Shown: piece after piece, positions 1-8,407 of the stretch
How the letters are laid out: the number at the start of each line of letters is the position of its first letter
Numbering within the stretch: the first letter of the stretch is position 1
Source of the DNA: Curtobacterium flaccumfaciens pv. betae
GTDB taxonomy: Bacteria > Actinomycetota > Actinomycetes > Actinomycetales > Microbacteriaceae
Reading direction: 5' to 3'
NCBI RefSeq assembly: GCF_026241855.1
Contig: NZ_JAPJDC010000001.1
Coordinates: 1,426,001 to 1,490,000, forward strand
DNA: 64,000 nt
Translations under genes and position numbers: made by a program
Notes under the pieces: generated by a model
The model's input: the letters and a program-made list of their open reading frames with translations, nothing else
The model's database searches: none
What the model was told of the DNA's origin: nothing

Positions 1-223
1 TCTCGATCGCGGCGAGCGGCACCGTCACGACGACGATCTCACCCGCTGCGGCTGCCTCGTCACGGGTCGCTGCGCGTGCGCCGTCGCCGAGTTCCGTGAC
101 CAGGTCGGTCAGGGTCTCCGGGCCGCGGGAGTTCGCGATGACGACCTGGTGGCCGTTCCGTACCGCGAGTCGTGCGAGCTGGGATCCGATGTTGCCGGCG
201 CCGATGATTCCGATGGTTGTCAT
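1..223 (-). CDS. NADP/F420-type oxidoreductase, 3' end outside window
   Basis: Only the first 74 residues are present. The ATG is at 221-223 on the minus strand and the gene runs off the left edge. The N terminus is a Rossmann dinucleotide-binding fold with GAGNIG at residues 8-13, followed by a second strand ending in NSRGPE, a pattern seen in NADPH-dependent F420 reductase-like proteins (NADP_F420 family), where the Ser-Arg pair contacts the NADP phosphate. It is likely a cytosolic redox enzyme. The substrate cannot be told because the catalytic C-terminal part is missing. It is divergent from the GNAT gene at 301. Confidence 0.8.
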   Translation of the reverse strand, partial: MTTIGIIGAGNIGSQLARLAVRNGHQVVIANSRGPETLTDLVTELGDGARAATRDEAAAAGEIVVVTVPLAAIE

Positions 224-300
224 GGTGTCCCTGCAACGCTGCCCGCCGTCGTGCATTCCCCGGGCGGCACGATCGCCCCGCCGGGAGCATGATGGCGGGC

Positions 301-597
301 ATGGACCACGAGTTCCGCGACGAGACCGACCAGGACCGCTACGCGATGTACGTCGACGGCGAGCTCGTGAGCGTGCTCGACTACCGGGTGAACGGTGACG
401 CTGTCGCCTTCCCGCACACCTATACCATCCCGAAGCACCGCGGCCACGGCTACGCGGCGCAACTCGTCGAGTACGCCGTCGCCGACGTCGAGTCGTCGAC
501 CACGAAGCGCATCCTGCCGATGTGCTGGTTCGTCGGCAAGTGGTTCGACGAACACCCCGAGAAAGCCGACCTGCTCAGTCGCAGCGCCGCGGACTGA
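301..597 (+). CDS. GNAT-fold N-acetyltransferase, YjdJ/COG2388 type
   Basis: Small 98-residue protein. It opens with a beta strand pair (YAMYVDGELVSVLDY), then HTYTIPKHRGHGYA, where RGHG (residues 47-50) corresponds to the acetyl-CoA pyrophosphate-binding loop. It ends with a CWFVGKWFDEHPE segment typical of the short COG2388 acetyltransferases. The substrate is unknown. Alternative in-frame ATGs lie at 289 and 292; a GGAG at 284-287 sits 13 bases before 301 and only 4 before 292, so the start is uncertain by a few residues. The PhnB-like gene follows 21 bases later on the same strand. Confidence 0.8.
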   Translation: MDHEFRDETDQDRYAMYVDGELVSVLDYRVNGDAVAFPHTYTIPKHRGHGYAAQLVEYAVADVESSTTKRILPMCWFVGKWFDEHPEKADLLSRSAAD

Positions 598-618
598 GCA
601 CCGAACAAAGGGGCTCCC

Positions 619-1080
619 GTGCCCACCATCACCCCGTTCCTCTGGTACGACGACCAGGCCGAACAGGCCGCCGAGTACTACGTCGGACTGTTCCCCGACA
701 GCCGCGTCGACAGCGTCAGCCGGATGCCCGACGGCCGTGCCCTCGTCGTCGAGTTCACGTTGCTCGGCGCCCCGTACCGCGCGATGAACGGCGGCCCCGG
801 GCACCCGCACACCGACGCGGTCTCGTTCCAGATCGACGTGGACACGCAGGACGAGCTCGACCGGCTGTGGGACGCCCTGCTCGCCGACGGCGGGAGCCCG
901 ACGGCGTGCGGGTGGTTGACCGACCGCTGGGGTCTGGCGTGGCAGGTGACCCCGTCGATGCTGGGGGAGCTGATGAGCGGATCGGGCGACCCGGAGGCCA
1001 ACGCCCGCGTGTTCGAGGCCATGATGCAGATGGTCAAGTTGGACATCCCCGCACTGCAGGCTGCCGCGGCCGGTCGCTGA
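619..1080 (+). CDS. VOC-superfamily PhnB-like protein
   Basis: A 153-residue protein beginning TPFLWYDDQAEQAAEYYVGLF, the hallmark of the PhnB/glyoxalase-bleomycin resistance branch often misannotated as 3-demethylubiquinone 3-methyltransferase. Two beta-alpha-beta-beta-beta modules are visible, and the C terminus (MMQMVKLDIPALQAA) is also conserved in this family. Members are cytosolic; most have no known substrate. It follows the GNAT gene closely and may share its transcript. Function beyond fold is not assigned. Confidence 0.85.
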   Translation: MPTITPFLWYDDQAEQAAEYYVGLFPDSRVDSVSRMPDGRALVVEFTLLGAPYRAMNGGPGHPHTDAVSFQIDVDTQDELDRLWDALLADGGSPTACGWLTDRWGLAWQVTPSMLGELMSGSGDPEANARVFEAMMQMVKLDIPALQAAAAGR

Positions 1081-1163
1081 CCCCACTCCACACGGACCCG
1101 CCGGTAGTGTGACCGGACCAGGAGACCGCCGGCAGGCGCCGGCACAGACAGGCTGGAGCCACC

Positions 1164-1634
1164 ATGGACCACCCGAGTTCGAGGGTCCGGAACAGCGACA
1201 TCAGCCGGGCGTACACCGAACTCGCCCGCATCACCCGTCGGGCGAGCATCCGAGCCCGCGGCTCGGACCAGGTGTTGAGCGTCGTCGACCAGTCCCTCGT
1301 CGACTTCGTCGTCCAGCACCCGGGCTGCATGGCCATCGACATCGCCCGCTACCTGCGGCTGAACCGTTCGACGATCTCGCGGCAACTGTCCGGGCTCCTC
1401 GCGACCGGGCTGGTGCGCACGACCGACGGCGGTAGCGGCAACGCGAAGCCGCTCGAGGCGACCGACGCCGGCCGTGCGGCGCTCGAGCGGTCGGTGCAGC
1501 TGCACCGGGACGCGCTCGACGAACGGCTCGCGGACTGGTCGGACGACGACATCGCGTTGCTCGCCGGGCTGCTGGAGCGCCTCGGCGCTTCGGACGAGGC
1601 CGGGCTCCCGATGCCGGCACCCACCGAGTCGTGA
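1164..1634 (+). CDS. MarR-family transcriptional regulator
   Basis: A 156-residue winged-helix regulator. Residues about 40-110 carry the MarR DNA-binding core (VDFVVQHPGCMAIDIARYL, then RSTISRQLSGLLATGLV as recognition helix and GNAKPLEATDAG wing). Flanking helices would form the dimer. These regulators bind palindromic operators and usually respond to small aromatic ligands or oxidants. The last codons overlap the GTG start of the phosphoesterase at 1631, so the two are probably co-transcribed. The regulated targets are unknown. Confidence 0.88.
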   Translation: MDHPSSRVRNSDISRAYTELARITRRASIRARGSDQVLSVVDQSLVDFVVQHPGCMAIDIARYLRLNRSTISRQLSGLLATGLVRTTDGGSGNAKPLEATDAGRAALERSVQLHRDALDERLADWSDDDIALLAGLLERLGASDEAGLPMPAPTES

Positions 1635-2140
1635 CGACGTCGTTCGTCCTGCTGTCCGACACGCACCTGCCGAAGCGCGCGAGGGACCTGCCGCCCGGGC
1701 TGTGGGCCGACGTCGACGCGGCCGACCTCGTGGTGCACGCGGGGGACTGGGTCGACCTGGCGACCCTCGACGCCGTGCAGGCGCGGTCCCGCCGCTTCGA
1801 GGGCGTGCGGGGCAACAACGACGGTCCGGAGTTCGACGACCGGCTGCCGCTCGTCGCCCGGTTCGGCGTCGAGGACCTGCGCTTCGCCCTGGTGCACGAG
1901 ACCGGGGCGTCGACCGGTCGGGAACGGCGGATGGACGCCGAGTACCCGGACACCGACGTGCTCGTCTTCGGTCACTCGCACATCCCGTGGGACACCGTGG
2001 CACCGTCGGGGATGCGCCTGCTGAACCCCGGTTCGCCGACCGACCGCCGTCGCCAGCCCGACCACACGTGGATGCGCGGCACGGTCACCGGCGCCGAGCT
2101 GTCCGTCGAACTGGTGCGGCTGCCGCCGGTCGCCCGCTAG
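1631..2140 (+). CDS. Calcineurin-like metallophosphoesterase, YfcE type
   Basis: A 169-residue protein with the metal-binding motifs of the YfcE/MJ0936 phosphodiesterase family in order: SDTH (D10, H12), HAGDW, GNND and GHSH, followed by NPGSPT. It probably hydrolyses a phosphodiester or phosphomonoester with two metal ions in the cytosol; the natural substrate is unknown. The GTG start overlaps the MarR stop (GTGA). Its 3' end overlaps the 3' end of the convergent thiD-tenA gene by about 56 bases, so the C-terminal tails are encoded on both strands. Confidence 0.9.
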   Translation: MTTSFVLLSDTHLPKRARDLPPGLWADVDAADLVVHAGDWVDLATLDAVQARSRRFEGVRGNNDGPEFDDRLPLVARFGVEDLRFALVHETGASTGRERRMDAEYPDTDVLVFGHSHIPWDTVAPSGMRLLNPGSPTDRRRQPDHTWMRGTVTGAELSVELVRLPPVAR

Positions 2141-3653
2141 CCCCGGTTGCCCGCTCGCCCCGGTCGCGTGCCTCCGTCGGCATCCGGAAGAACGCGAGCT
2201 CCCACTCCGTCGAACGCCGGAACGCCCGCGCCATCCGCCCTCGCTCGTCGGGAGTCGCGGCACGGGCCAGCTCCTCGACGAGCCGGGTCGCCTCGGCACT
2301 CGACGCCGCGAACCCCGGGTCCCCGTACGCCGTGATCCAGTCGGCGAAGGCGTGCCCGTCCGGAGCGACCCCGAGCTGCGACCCGACCCAGGCGTAGACC
2401 CGGAAGCAGGGCAGCACCGCGGCGGCGAGCACCGCCGCGGAGCCGGAGTCGGCAGCCTGCTGCAGGTGTGCGAGGTACCCGGCGCACGTGGGGTGCACGG
2501 GATCGTCGGCGTGTGAGCCGGCCAGCCGACGGTGGTGCAGGTCGCGGGCCTCGTCGGCACACCCCTGCGCAGCAGCCGCCCAGAACGCAGCAGCAGCGGC
2601 AGCACCCGCATCCGAACCGGCACCTGGTGCACCGACCCCGAGCGCCGCCAGGTGCCGCTCGTACGCCCGCAGGTAGTGGACGTCCTGCGCCAGGTAGCCC
2701 GCGAACACCTCCGGCTCGAGCGTCCCGTCCCGGAGCGCCACCAGGAACGCGCAGTCGATCGTCTCCTGCAGCATCGATGCCGCATCCGCCCACCACACGT
2801 CCGTGTACGACAGCGCCGGCAGGGCTGCCCGCGCCTGCGCCCCGTGGTCGACCGGGCCGTTGCCGCTCCCGACCGACAGCGCATCGGCCCCGCGGAGCGC
2901 CGCCGACAGCCACTCCTTCGCCGCCCCGACCGCGAGCTCCCAGTCGCCGTGCCGTGCGGCGAGCGTCGCGATCGCACTGGACAGCGAGCACCCGGTGCCG
3001 TGCGTGTTCGTCGTCGCGACCCTGGGGCCGGTGAACACCCGCACGGTGCCGTCCGGTGCCACGAGCACGTCGTCGGAGGTCGGACCCTCGTCGTGGCCGC
3101 CCTTCGCCAGCACCAGGACGTCCCACCGCGCCGCCACCGCACGCGCGGCATCCAGCGACGAAGCCGACGTCGATGCAGACGAACCGGAACCAGCCGCACC
3201 AGACTCCGCCAGCTCCGCCAGCACCACGAGCTCGGCCCGGTTCGGCGTCACCAGGTCGGCGAGCGCGAACAGCGCCCCCATGGCCGACGCCGCGTCCTCG
3301 TCGAGCAGCCGGTCCCCGCTCGTCGCCACCATCACCGGGTCGACGACGACCACCGCCGGCCGGTGCTCCCGCAGCCAGTCCGTCACGACCCGCACGACGT
3401 CGGCGGTGCCGAGCATCCCGATCTTCACCGCGTCGACCACGACGTCGTCCGACACCGCGACGAGCTGCTCCCGCAGGAACCCGACGTCCGGCACGTGCAC
3501 CGACCGCACCCCGTGCGTGTTCTGCGCGACGAGCGCCGTCACGACCCCCATCCCGTACCCGTCGTGCGCGGCGATCGCCTTGAGGTCCGCCTGCATCCCG
3601 GCCCCGCCCGTCGGGTCGGTCCCGGCGATGCTCAGCACCCGTGGGACGCTCAT
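2085..3653 (-). CDS. thiD: Bifunctional HMP/HMP-P kinase (ThiD) fused to TenA-like thiaminase II
   Basis: A 522-residue fusion. Residues 1 to about 275 are ThiD: GTDPTGGAGMQAD binds hydroxymethylpyrimidine, DPVMVATSGD and KGGHD follow, and HGTGCSLSSA holds the anion hole and catalytic Cys. It phosphorylates HMP twice to HMP-PP. The rest is a TenA helical domain (DVWWADAASMLQETIDCAF to STEWELAFF), which in this family salvages aminopyrimidine from degraded thiamin. A Ser/Ala-rich stretch inside ThiD (residues about 175-192) is unusual. The ATG overlaps the thiE stop (ATGA). A slightly shortened or extended C-terminal tail is possible, since it overlaps the phosphoesterase gene. Confidence 0.92.
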   Translation of the reverse strand: MSVPRVLSIAGTDPTGGAGMQADLKAIAAHDGYGMGVVTALVAQNTHGVRSVHVPDVGFLREQLVAVSDDVVVDAVKIGMLGTADVVRVVTDWLREHRPAVVVVDPVMVATSGDRLLDEDAASAMGALFALADLVTPNRAELVVLAELAESGAAGSGSSASTSASSLDAARAVAARWDVLVLAKGGHDEGPTSDDVLVAPDGTVRVFTGPRVATTNTHGTGCSLSSAIATLAARHGDWELAVGAAKEWLSAALRGADALSVGSGNGPVDHGAQARAALPALSYTDVWWADAASMLQETIDCAFLVALRDGTLEPEVFAGYLAQDVHYLRAYERHLAALGVGAPGAGSDAGAAAAAAFWAAAAQGCADEARDLHHRRLAGSHADDPVHPTCAGYLAHLQQAADSGSAAVLAAAVLPCFRVYAWVGSQLGVAPDGHAFADWITAYGDPGFAASSAEATRLVEELARAATPDERGRMARAFRRSTEWELAFFRMPTEARDRGERATGASGRPAAAAPVRRTARRR

Positions 3654-4396
3654 GCGTCCGCCCCGTGGTGCGTGGAGGCCGGGAGGACCGGTGCACCTTC
3701 TGCGGGCCGCCCCGCCTCCGCCGCGTGGCCGGGTCCAGGGCCCCACGCGGCCACGTACGCCGCCGCGGCGGACCCGGGGTCGGCCGCGGCGCAGATGCCC
3801 GACACGATCGCGACGCCCGCGGCACCGGCTGCCCGGAGCGGCACGACGTCGTCGAGGGTCACCCCACCGATCGCCACGCACGGCAGGTCGGTGGCGGCGG
3901 CCAACCGGGCGAACCCGTCGTGGCCGAGGGCCGGCGGGTGGTCGGCCTTCGTCGCCGTGGGGTGCACGACCCCGACGCCGAGCAGGTCCACGGTGCCGCG
4001 GGGGAGTCGTTCGACGGCAGCCAGGTGCGCGAACGTGTTCGCCGTGAGGCCCACGTGGGCGTCCGCTCCGAGCAGGGCACGGGCGGCCGTGACGGGGACG
4101 TCGGACTGGCCGAGGTGCACGCCCGCGACCCGGTGTCCCGCGTGCCGTGCGGCGAGGACGACGTCGAGCCGGTCGTCGACCACCACCCTCGCGCGGTCCC
4201 CGACGGCGTCGGCGACCGCGGCGGTCAGGGCGAGCAGGTCACGCGCCGAGGCGTCCTTGTCCCGCACCTGCACGATCCGGACCCCGGCGTGCACGGCGGC
4301 GCGGACGACCCCGAGCACCCCGATGCCGTGCCGGTCGGCCAGGGCACCGTCGGTCACCAGGTAGACGCCGAACCCCGCAGACTGCAGCCCGCTCAC
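3650..4396 (-). CDS. thiE: Thiamine-phosphate synthase
   Basis: A 248-residue TIM-barrel enzyme joining HMP-PP and HET-P to thiamin phosphate. Motifs: [13 protein letters not shown] (pyrophosphate and substrate-binding QxRxK), HLGQSD, a variant GLTANT loop, [11 protein letters not shown] (family GPxFPTxTK, here altered) and IGGV plus SGICAAADP at the phosphate-binding C-terminal end. The last 30 or so residues are an Ala/Pro-rich extension. The GTG start at 4396 overlaps the thiM stop (GTGA). It lies between thiM and thiD-tenA in one operon, so the order supplies both substrates of this enzyme. Confidence 0.92.
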   Translation of the reverse strand: MSGLQSAGFGVYLVTDGALADRHGIGVLGVVRAAVHAGVRIVQVRDKDASARDLLALTAAVADAVGDRARVVVDDRLDVVLAARHAGHRVAGVHLGQSDVPVTAARALLGADAHVGLTANTFAHLAAVERLPRGTVDLLGVGVVHPTATKADHPPALGHDGFARLAAATDLPCVAIGGVTLDDVVPLRAAGAAGVAIVSGICAAADPGSAAAAYVAAWGPGPGHAAEAGRPAEGAPVLPASTHHGADA

Positions 4397-5259
4397 GCCG
4401 ACACCGCCCGGGCGTCGAGCGCAGGAGCGGCCTCGAGGGTGATCCGGGCCTCGCGGACGACGTCCTCCGGGGTCAGCGACGCCAGCCGGTCGAGGAACAG
4501 CGGCTGGAAGGTCCCCGGTCCGCCGGCCTCCCGTGCCGCGAGCTCGGCGGCGATCGTGTGCACCGCGGTGGCGGCGACGGCAGCGGCCCCCGCGTCCTCC
4601 GGCGCGACCGACGTGAAGGCGGCGACGACCGCGCCCAGCGCGCACCCGCCACCGGTGATCCGCGTCAGCAGGTCGGTCCCGTTCGCGACCCGGACCACAC
4701 CGATGCCGGGCGCGACCAGCAGATCGACCGCACCCGACACGGCCACCGCAGCCACGAGCCTCCCGTCCGCAGCAGCGACGGACGCGACCCGGGCGTCCTC
4801 CGTGCCCATGGTGCTGTCGACCCCGCGGCCACCGGCCGAGTCGCCGAGCAGGGCGAGCACCTCGGACGCGTTGCCCCGCAGCACCGTCGGGCGCAGCGCG
4901 AGCAGGTCACGCGCCAGGGCGGTCCGCACCGGCAGCGAACCGACGGCCACCGGGTCCAGGACCCACGGGGTGCCCGCGTCACGGGCCGCGTGCACGGCCT
5001 CGAGCGCGGCGACCCGCGGTTCGGCGTGCGGGGTGCCGGTGTTCACCAGCAGGGCATCCGCGACGCGGGCGAACGGCCCCGCCTCGGTCGCCACGTCGAC
5101 CATCGCGGGCGAGGCCCCGAGCGCGAGCAGCACGTTCGCCGTGACGTTCTGCACGACGGTGTTCGTGATGCACTGCACCAGCGGGGCCCGGGCACGCACG
5201 GCCTCGAGCAGTTCGGCGGTTCGGTGGGCCCAGGCAGGGGAGGGCGCAACGGTTTCCAT
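4393..5259 (-). CDS. thiM: Hydroxyethylthiazole kinase
   Basis: A 288-residue kinase phosphorylating the thiazole alcohol (HET) salvaged from thiamin breakdown. It shows [20 protein letters not shown] at the substrate site, LDPVAVG, NASEV, and GGGCALGA with the anion-hole/catalytic Cys. Length matches the family. It is the first gene of the thiM-thiE-thiD/tenA operon and directly follows the TPP riboswitch. No thiC, thiG or thiO is near, so this locus is for salvage and coupling; de novo genes, if any, are elsewhere. Confidence 0.93.
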   Translation of the reverse strand: METVAPSPAWAHRTAELLEAVRARAPLVQCITNTVVQNVTANVLLALGASPAMVDVATEAGPFARVADALLVNTGTPHAEPRVAALEAVHAARDAGTPWVLDPVAVGSLPVRTALARDLLALRPTVLRGNASEVLALLGDSAGGRGVDSTMGTEDARVASVAAADGRLVAAVAVSGAVDLLVAPGIGVVRVANGTDLLTRITGGGCALGAVVAAFTSVAPEDAGAAAVAATAVHTIAAELAAREAGGPGTFQPLFLDRLASLTPEDVVREARITLEAAPALDARAVSA

Positions 5260-5262
5260 GGA

Positions 5263-5340
5263 CGATCCCTTCGCGAGTACGAGCTCGAGCAGGTTCGACG
5301 GGTGTGATCTCAGCCGCTGGATGCGGCACCCCGTGTCTCG
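5263..5340 (-). promoter_or_regulatory. TPP riboswitch (THI element)
   Basis: Read on the minus strand, the leader holds CGGGGTGCC, then GCGGCTGAGATCACACCC, GTCGAACCTG and AAGGGATCG in the order expected for the thiamin pyrophosphate aptamer. CTGAGA forms the pyrimidine-sensing loop and GAACCTG the pyrophosphate-sensing helix. The AGGGATCG end lies only 3 bases before the thiM ATG. This spacing suggests that ligand binding hides the ribosome site (translational control), as is common in actinobacteria. Confidence 0.9.
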
Positions 5341-5411
5341 AGCGACACCGTACACGACGCCCGGTGACCACTTCGAGGCCTGCTCCGGGCACCGTGTGCC
5401 AGGGTTGGACC

Positions 5412-6308
5412 GTGCCAGATGCAACGCCCCCCGGGCCCCCACCCGGCCCCCGCGACCCCGGCGACGCCTGGGCGGTCGGCCCCGACGGCACCAAGGCGTG
5501 GGGACGCTTCGGCGCCGCCGGCCTGCTCGTCGACGACGGCGCCGGCCGCGTGCTCCTGCAGCACCGCGTCGAGTGGAGCCACCACGGCGGCACCTGGGGC
5601 ATCCCCGGCGGCGCACGGCACCAGGGCGAAGCAGCCGTGACCGCCGCCCTCCGCGAATCCGCCGAGGAAGCCGGTGTGCCCGACGACGCGATCGCCCTGC
5701 GCCACACGGCACTGCTCGACCTGGGGTTCTGGACCTACACGACCGTCGTGGGGCGCGCCTCCCGACCCTTCGAACCCGTCATCGCCGACCGCGAGAGCCT
5801 CGCCCTGTCGTGGATCCCGATCGACCAGGTCGACGACCTGCCCCTGCACCCCGGCTTCGGCAGGTCGTGGCCGGCGCTCCGCGCCACCGTCGCGACCACA
5901 CCGCACGTCGTCGTCGACGCGGCGAACGTCGTCGGCAGCGTGCCCGACGGCTGGTGGAAGGACCGAGCCGGCGCCGCGTCACGCCTGCTCGCCCAGGTGT
6001 CGGCGCTCGCCGCGGGCGGGGTGTCCGCATCGTTGCTGGACCTGCCGTTCGCCCGGTGGTGGCCGCGGTGGACCGTGGTGCTCGAGGGGGAGGCCCGGGC
6101 CGCTGCGGACGTCGCCGCCACGGGCGCTGTCGACGTCGTCCGTGCTCCGGCCTCCGGCGACGACGCGATCGTCGAGTCCGCGCGGGCCGCGGTGCAGGCC
6201 GGCGACGGGCCGGTCGTCGTCGTGACGGCCGACCGCGAGCTCCGCGACCGCGTCGAGGCCCTCGGCGCGGTCGTCCACGGGCCGTCCTGGTTGCGCGACC
6301 AGCTGTAG
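5412..6308 (+). CDS. NUDIX hydrolase with C-terminal NYN/PIN-like domain
   Basis: A 298-residue protein. The complete NUDIX box [20 protein letters not shown] plus EAGV lies at about residues 65-90 and should bind Mg and cleave a nucleoside diphosphate derivative. After residue 155 a second domain starts with [10 protein letters not shown] and ends with [14 protein letters not shown] and PSWLRDQL. Its spaced acidic residues on strand ends resemble NYN/PIN nuclease folds. The domain call is by eye only. The GTG at 5412 was chosen because upstream codons lie in the thiM leader; the ribosome site is weak. It is divergent from the thiamin operon. Confidence 0.8.
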   Translation: MPDATPPGPPPGPRDPGDAWAVGPDGTKAWGRFGAAGLLVDDGAGRVLLQHRVEWSHHGGTWGIPGGARHQGEAAVTAALRESAEEAGVPDDAIALRHTALLDLGFWTYTTVVGRASRPFEPVIADRESLALSWIPIDQVDDLPLHPGFGRSWPALRATVATTPHVVVDAANVVGSVPDGWWKDRAGAASRLLAQVSALAAGGVSASLLDLPFARWWPRWTVVLEGEARAAADVAATGAVDVVRAPASGDDAIVESARAAVQAGDGPVVVVTADRELRDRVEALGAVVHGPSWLRDQL

Positions 6309-6414
6309 CCGCCACTCGGACCGCCGTGTTCCGGATGGTCGCGGAGCGGCCGTCGGTCGCTGCCGGTACGCTGGCCCTCACGTCAACGGAGACGCAACAC
6401 GCAGGAGGTTCCCC

Positions 6415-7161
6415 TTGGAGCGCATCACCAGGGCCGACGACCGAGTCCACCGCCCCGCCGGGCCGTGGACCCCCACGGTGCACCGGCTGCTCGCCCACCT
6501 GCACGAGCAGGGGTTCGTCGCAGCCCCCGAACCCATCGCCCTCGGTGACACCCTCGAGACGGTCTCGTTCGTCCCGGGCGTCGCGGGGGAGTACCCCTGG
6601 ACCGAGGACATCGCCAGTGAGGCAGCCCTCGTCACCAGCGCCCGCCTGCTCCGCCAGTTCCACGACGCCGCCGCCAGCTTCCCGCGCAGCGCCACCGACG
6701 ACCTCTGGTCGCAGGCCGACCGTGCTCCGGTCGAGACGATCGTGCACGGCGACTTCGCCCCGTACAACTGCGTCTACGACGGCATCGCCGCCGTCGGCCT
6801 GATCGACTTCGACACCGCGCACCCCGGGCCCCGAGTCTGGGACGTCGCGAGTGCCGTCTACCGGTTCGCGCCGTTCACCACCGGCGCCGTCGAGGGATCG
6901 ACCGCCCCCGACCTCGACGAGCGGCTCGCACGGGCCGCCGAGTTCTGCCGCGCCTACGCCCTCGACGACCGCTCCCGGAGCGTCCTGGCCGAGACGATGA
7001 TCGCGTCCCTCGTCGCGCTCGTCACGACGATCGAGCACGAGGCCGCCGCCGGCAACCCGAAGTTCGTCAGCGACCTGCAGCACGGCCACGCCGACCTGTA
7101 CCGCGCCGACGTCGCCTACCTGGAGCAGCACGCCGACGCCGTCACCGCCGCCGTCGCGTGA
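6415..7161 (+). CDS. Aminoglycoside phosphotransferase (APH)-family kinase-like protein
   Basis: A 248-residue APH/choline kinase-like protein. The catalytic loop is IVHGDFAPYN (Brenner motif with catalytic Asp and metal-binding Asn) and the metal-binding segment is GLIDFDTAHPGPRVWDVA. The TTG start at 6415 has an AGGAGG six bases upstream. Such proteins phosphorylate small molecules and most in actinobacterial genomes are not resistance genes. The substrate is unknown. The stop overlaps the GTG of the AlkZ-like gene, so both are co-transcribed. Confidence 0.85.
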   Translation: MERITRADDRVHRPAGPWTPTVHRLLAHLHEQGFVAAPEPIALGDTLETVSFVPGVAGEYPWTEDIASEAALVTSARLLRQFHDAAASFPRSATDDLWSQADRAPVETIVHGDFAPYNCVYDGIAAVGLIDFDTAHPGPRVWDVASAVYRFAPFTTGAVEGSTAPDLDERLARAAEFCRAYALDDRSRSVLAETMIASLVALVTTIEHEAAAGNPKFVSDLQHGHADLYRADVAYLEQHADAVTAAVA

Positions 7162-8234
7162 CCACCAGCCCCGCGCGGCTCCGGACGGCGCGGTTCGCGG
7201 CGCAGGGCATCGCGGCGCCCGGGCTGCGCCCCACCGAGGTCGTCGAGCGGATGCTGGCGGTGCAGGGGCAGGACCTCGGCCAGGTGCTCTGGGCCATCGG
7301 GGTCCGCGCTCCCGGATCGACGCGGGACGACGTCCGCGGTGCCTTCGACCGCGGGGAACTCGTCCGCTCGTGGCCGATGCGCGGCACCCTGCACGCCCTG
7401 CGCCCCGACGACCTGCGCCTGCTGCTCTCGCTCACCGCCGAGCGGACCCTCCGCACGATCGCCCGACGCGGCGCCGAGCTCGGCATCGACGACGCCCTGC
7501 TCGGTCGGGCCCGTGAGGCGACGATCGCGGCCCTCGAGGGCGGCCGTGCGCTGGTCCGGGACAACCTGTTCGCGGCGTACCGCGCTGCCGGCATCGACCC
7601 GGCCGGAGGTCGCGGCTACCACCTGGTCCTGCAGCTCGCGCAGGAACGCCTCGTCGCCTGGGGTCCCACCGCCCGCGTCGGGCAGGGGCTCGTGCTGCTC
7701 GACGAGTGGGCACCGGCCACCGCTGACCCGCCGGACCGCGACGAAGCCCTCCGCCGGGTCCTGCTCGGGTACCTGCGTGGCCGTGGCCCCGCGACCGAGG
7801 CCGACGCCGCGAGCTGGACGAAGCTGCCGCTCGGTGACCTCCGCCGGGCCCGGGCCGCGGCGGGGGACGCGGTCGAGGAGCTCGGCGACGGGCGCCTCGC
7901 CCTCGCCGACCGGCCGGCAGCCGGGCGCGTCCCCACCGGGCACCTGCTCCCCGGCTTCGACGAGTACCTGCTCGGGTACGCCGACCGGTCCGCGCAGCTC
8001 GACCCCGCCCACGCCGACCGGGTCGTCCCCGGGGCCAACGGCGTGTTCCTGCCGATGGCCGTCGTCCGGGGTCGCGTCGTCGGCACCTGGAAGCGCACCG
8101 AGCGCCGGGCCGAGCACCTCGTCACCGTCGCACCCTTCGGCACCCTCGACGCGTCGTCCGTCCGTGCACTCGATGCTGCGGCCGCGCGGTACGCGGCGTT
8201 CCTCGGAGCGCCGGTCGTGACCGCGGTGGTCTGA
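7158..8234 (+). CDS. Winged-helix DNA-binding protein, AlkZ/HTH_42 family
   Basis: A 358-residue member of the HTH_42 family, which includes the Streptomyces DNA glycosylases AlkZ and YcaQ. MLAVQGQD near residue 36 fits the Q-x-Q catalytic motif of AlkZ. PMRGTLHAL, LPGFDEYLLGYADR and VVPGANGVFLP are family blocks. By family it may unhook or excise alkylated or crosslinked bases, but several members have only a DNA-binding role. The GTG start overlaps the APH-like stop (GTGA). No biosynthetic cluster that needs self-resistance is visible nearby. Confidence 0.82.
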   Translation: MTTSPARLRTARFAAQGIAAPGLRPTEVVERMLAVQGQDLGQVLWAIGVRAPGSTRDDVRGAFDRGELVRSWPMRGTLHALRPDDLRLLLSLTAERTLRTIARRGAELGIDDALLGRAREATIAALEGGRALVRDNLFAAYRAAGIDPAGGRGYHLVLQLAQERLVAWGPTARVGQGLVLLDEWAPATADPPDRDEALRRVLLGYLRGRGPATEADAASWTKLPLGDLRRARAAAGDAVEELGDGRLALADRPAAGRVPTGHLLPGFDEYLLGYADRSAQLDPAHADRVVPGANGVFLPMAVVRGRVVGTWKRTERRAEHLVTVAPFGTLDASSVRALDAAAARYAAFLGAPVVTAVV

Positions 8235-8407
8235 CGCGACCACCTGCGGACCGTGTGCCGGCGGTCCGAGACTGCACCGGCCCTCTCCCCACCGGCACGG
8301 CCGCCCCGCCGCTGGCGCGTCGGTGCGGAACCGGCGGCGTGGGCCCAGACCGTACCCAGCAACGATGCGGCGGACTCCGACACTGCCTCCGGTAATGTCG
8401 CAGGGCC

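Noticed and set aside
6415..7161. Antibiotic resistance gene (aminoglycoside kinase)
   Set aside because: The APH fold alone does not show resistance; it is chromosomal, lies among housekeeping-type genes and has no mobile element nearby.
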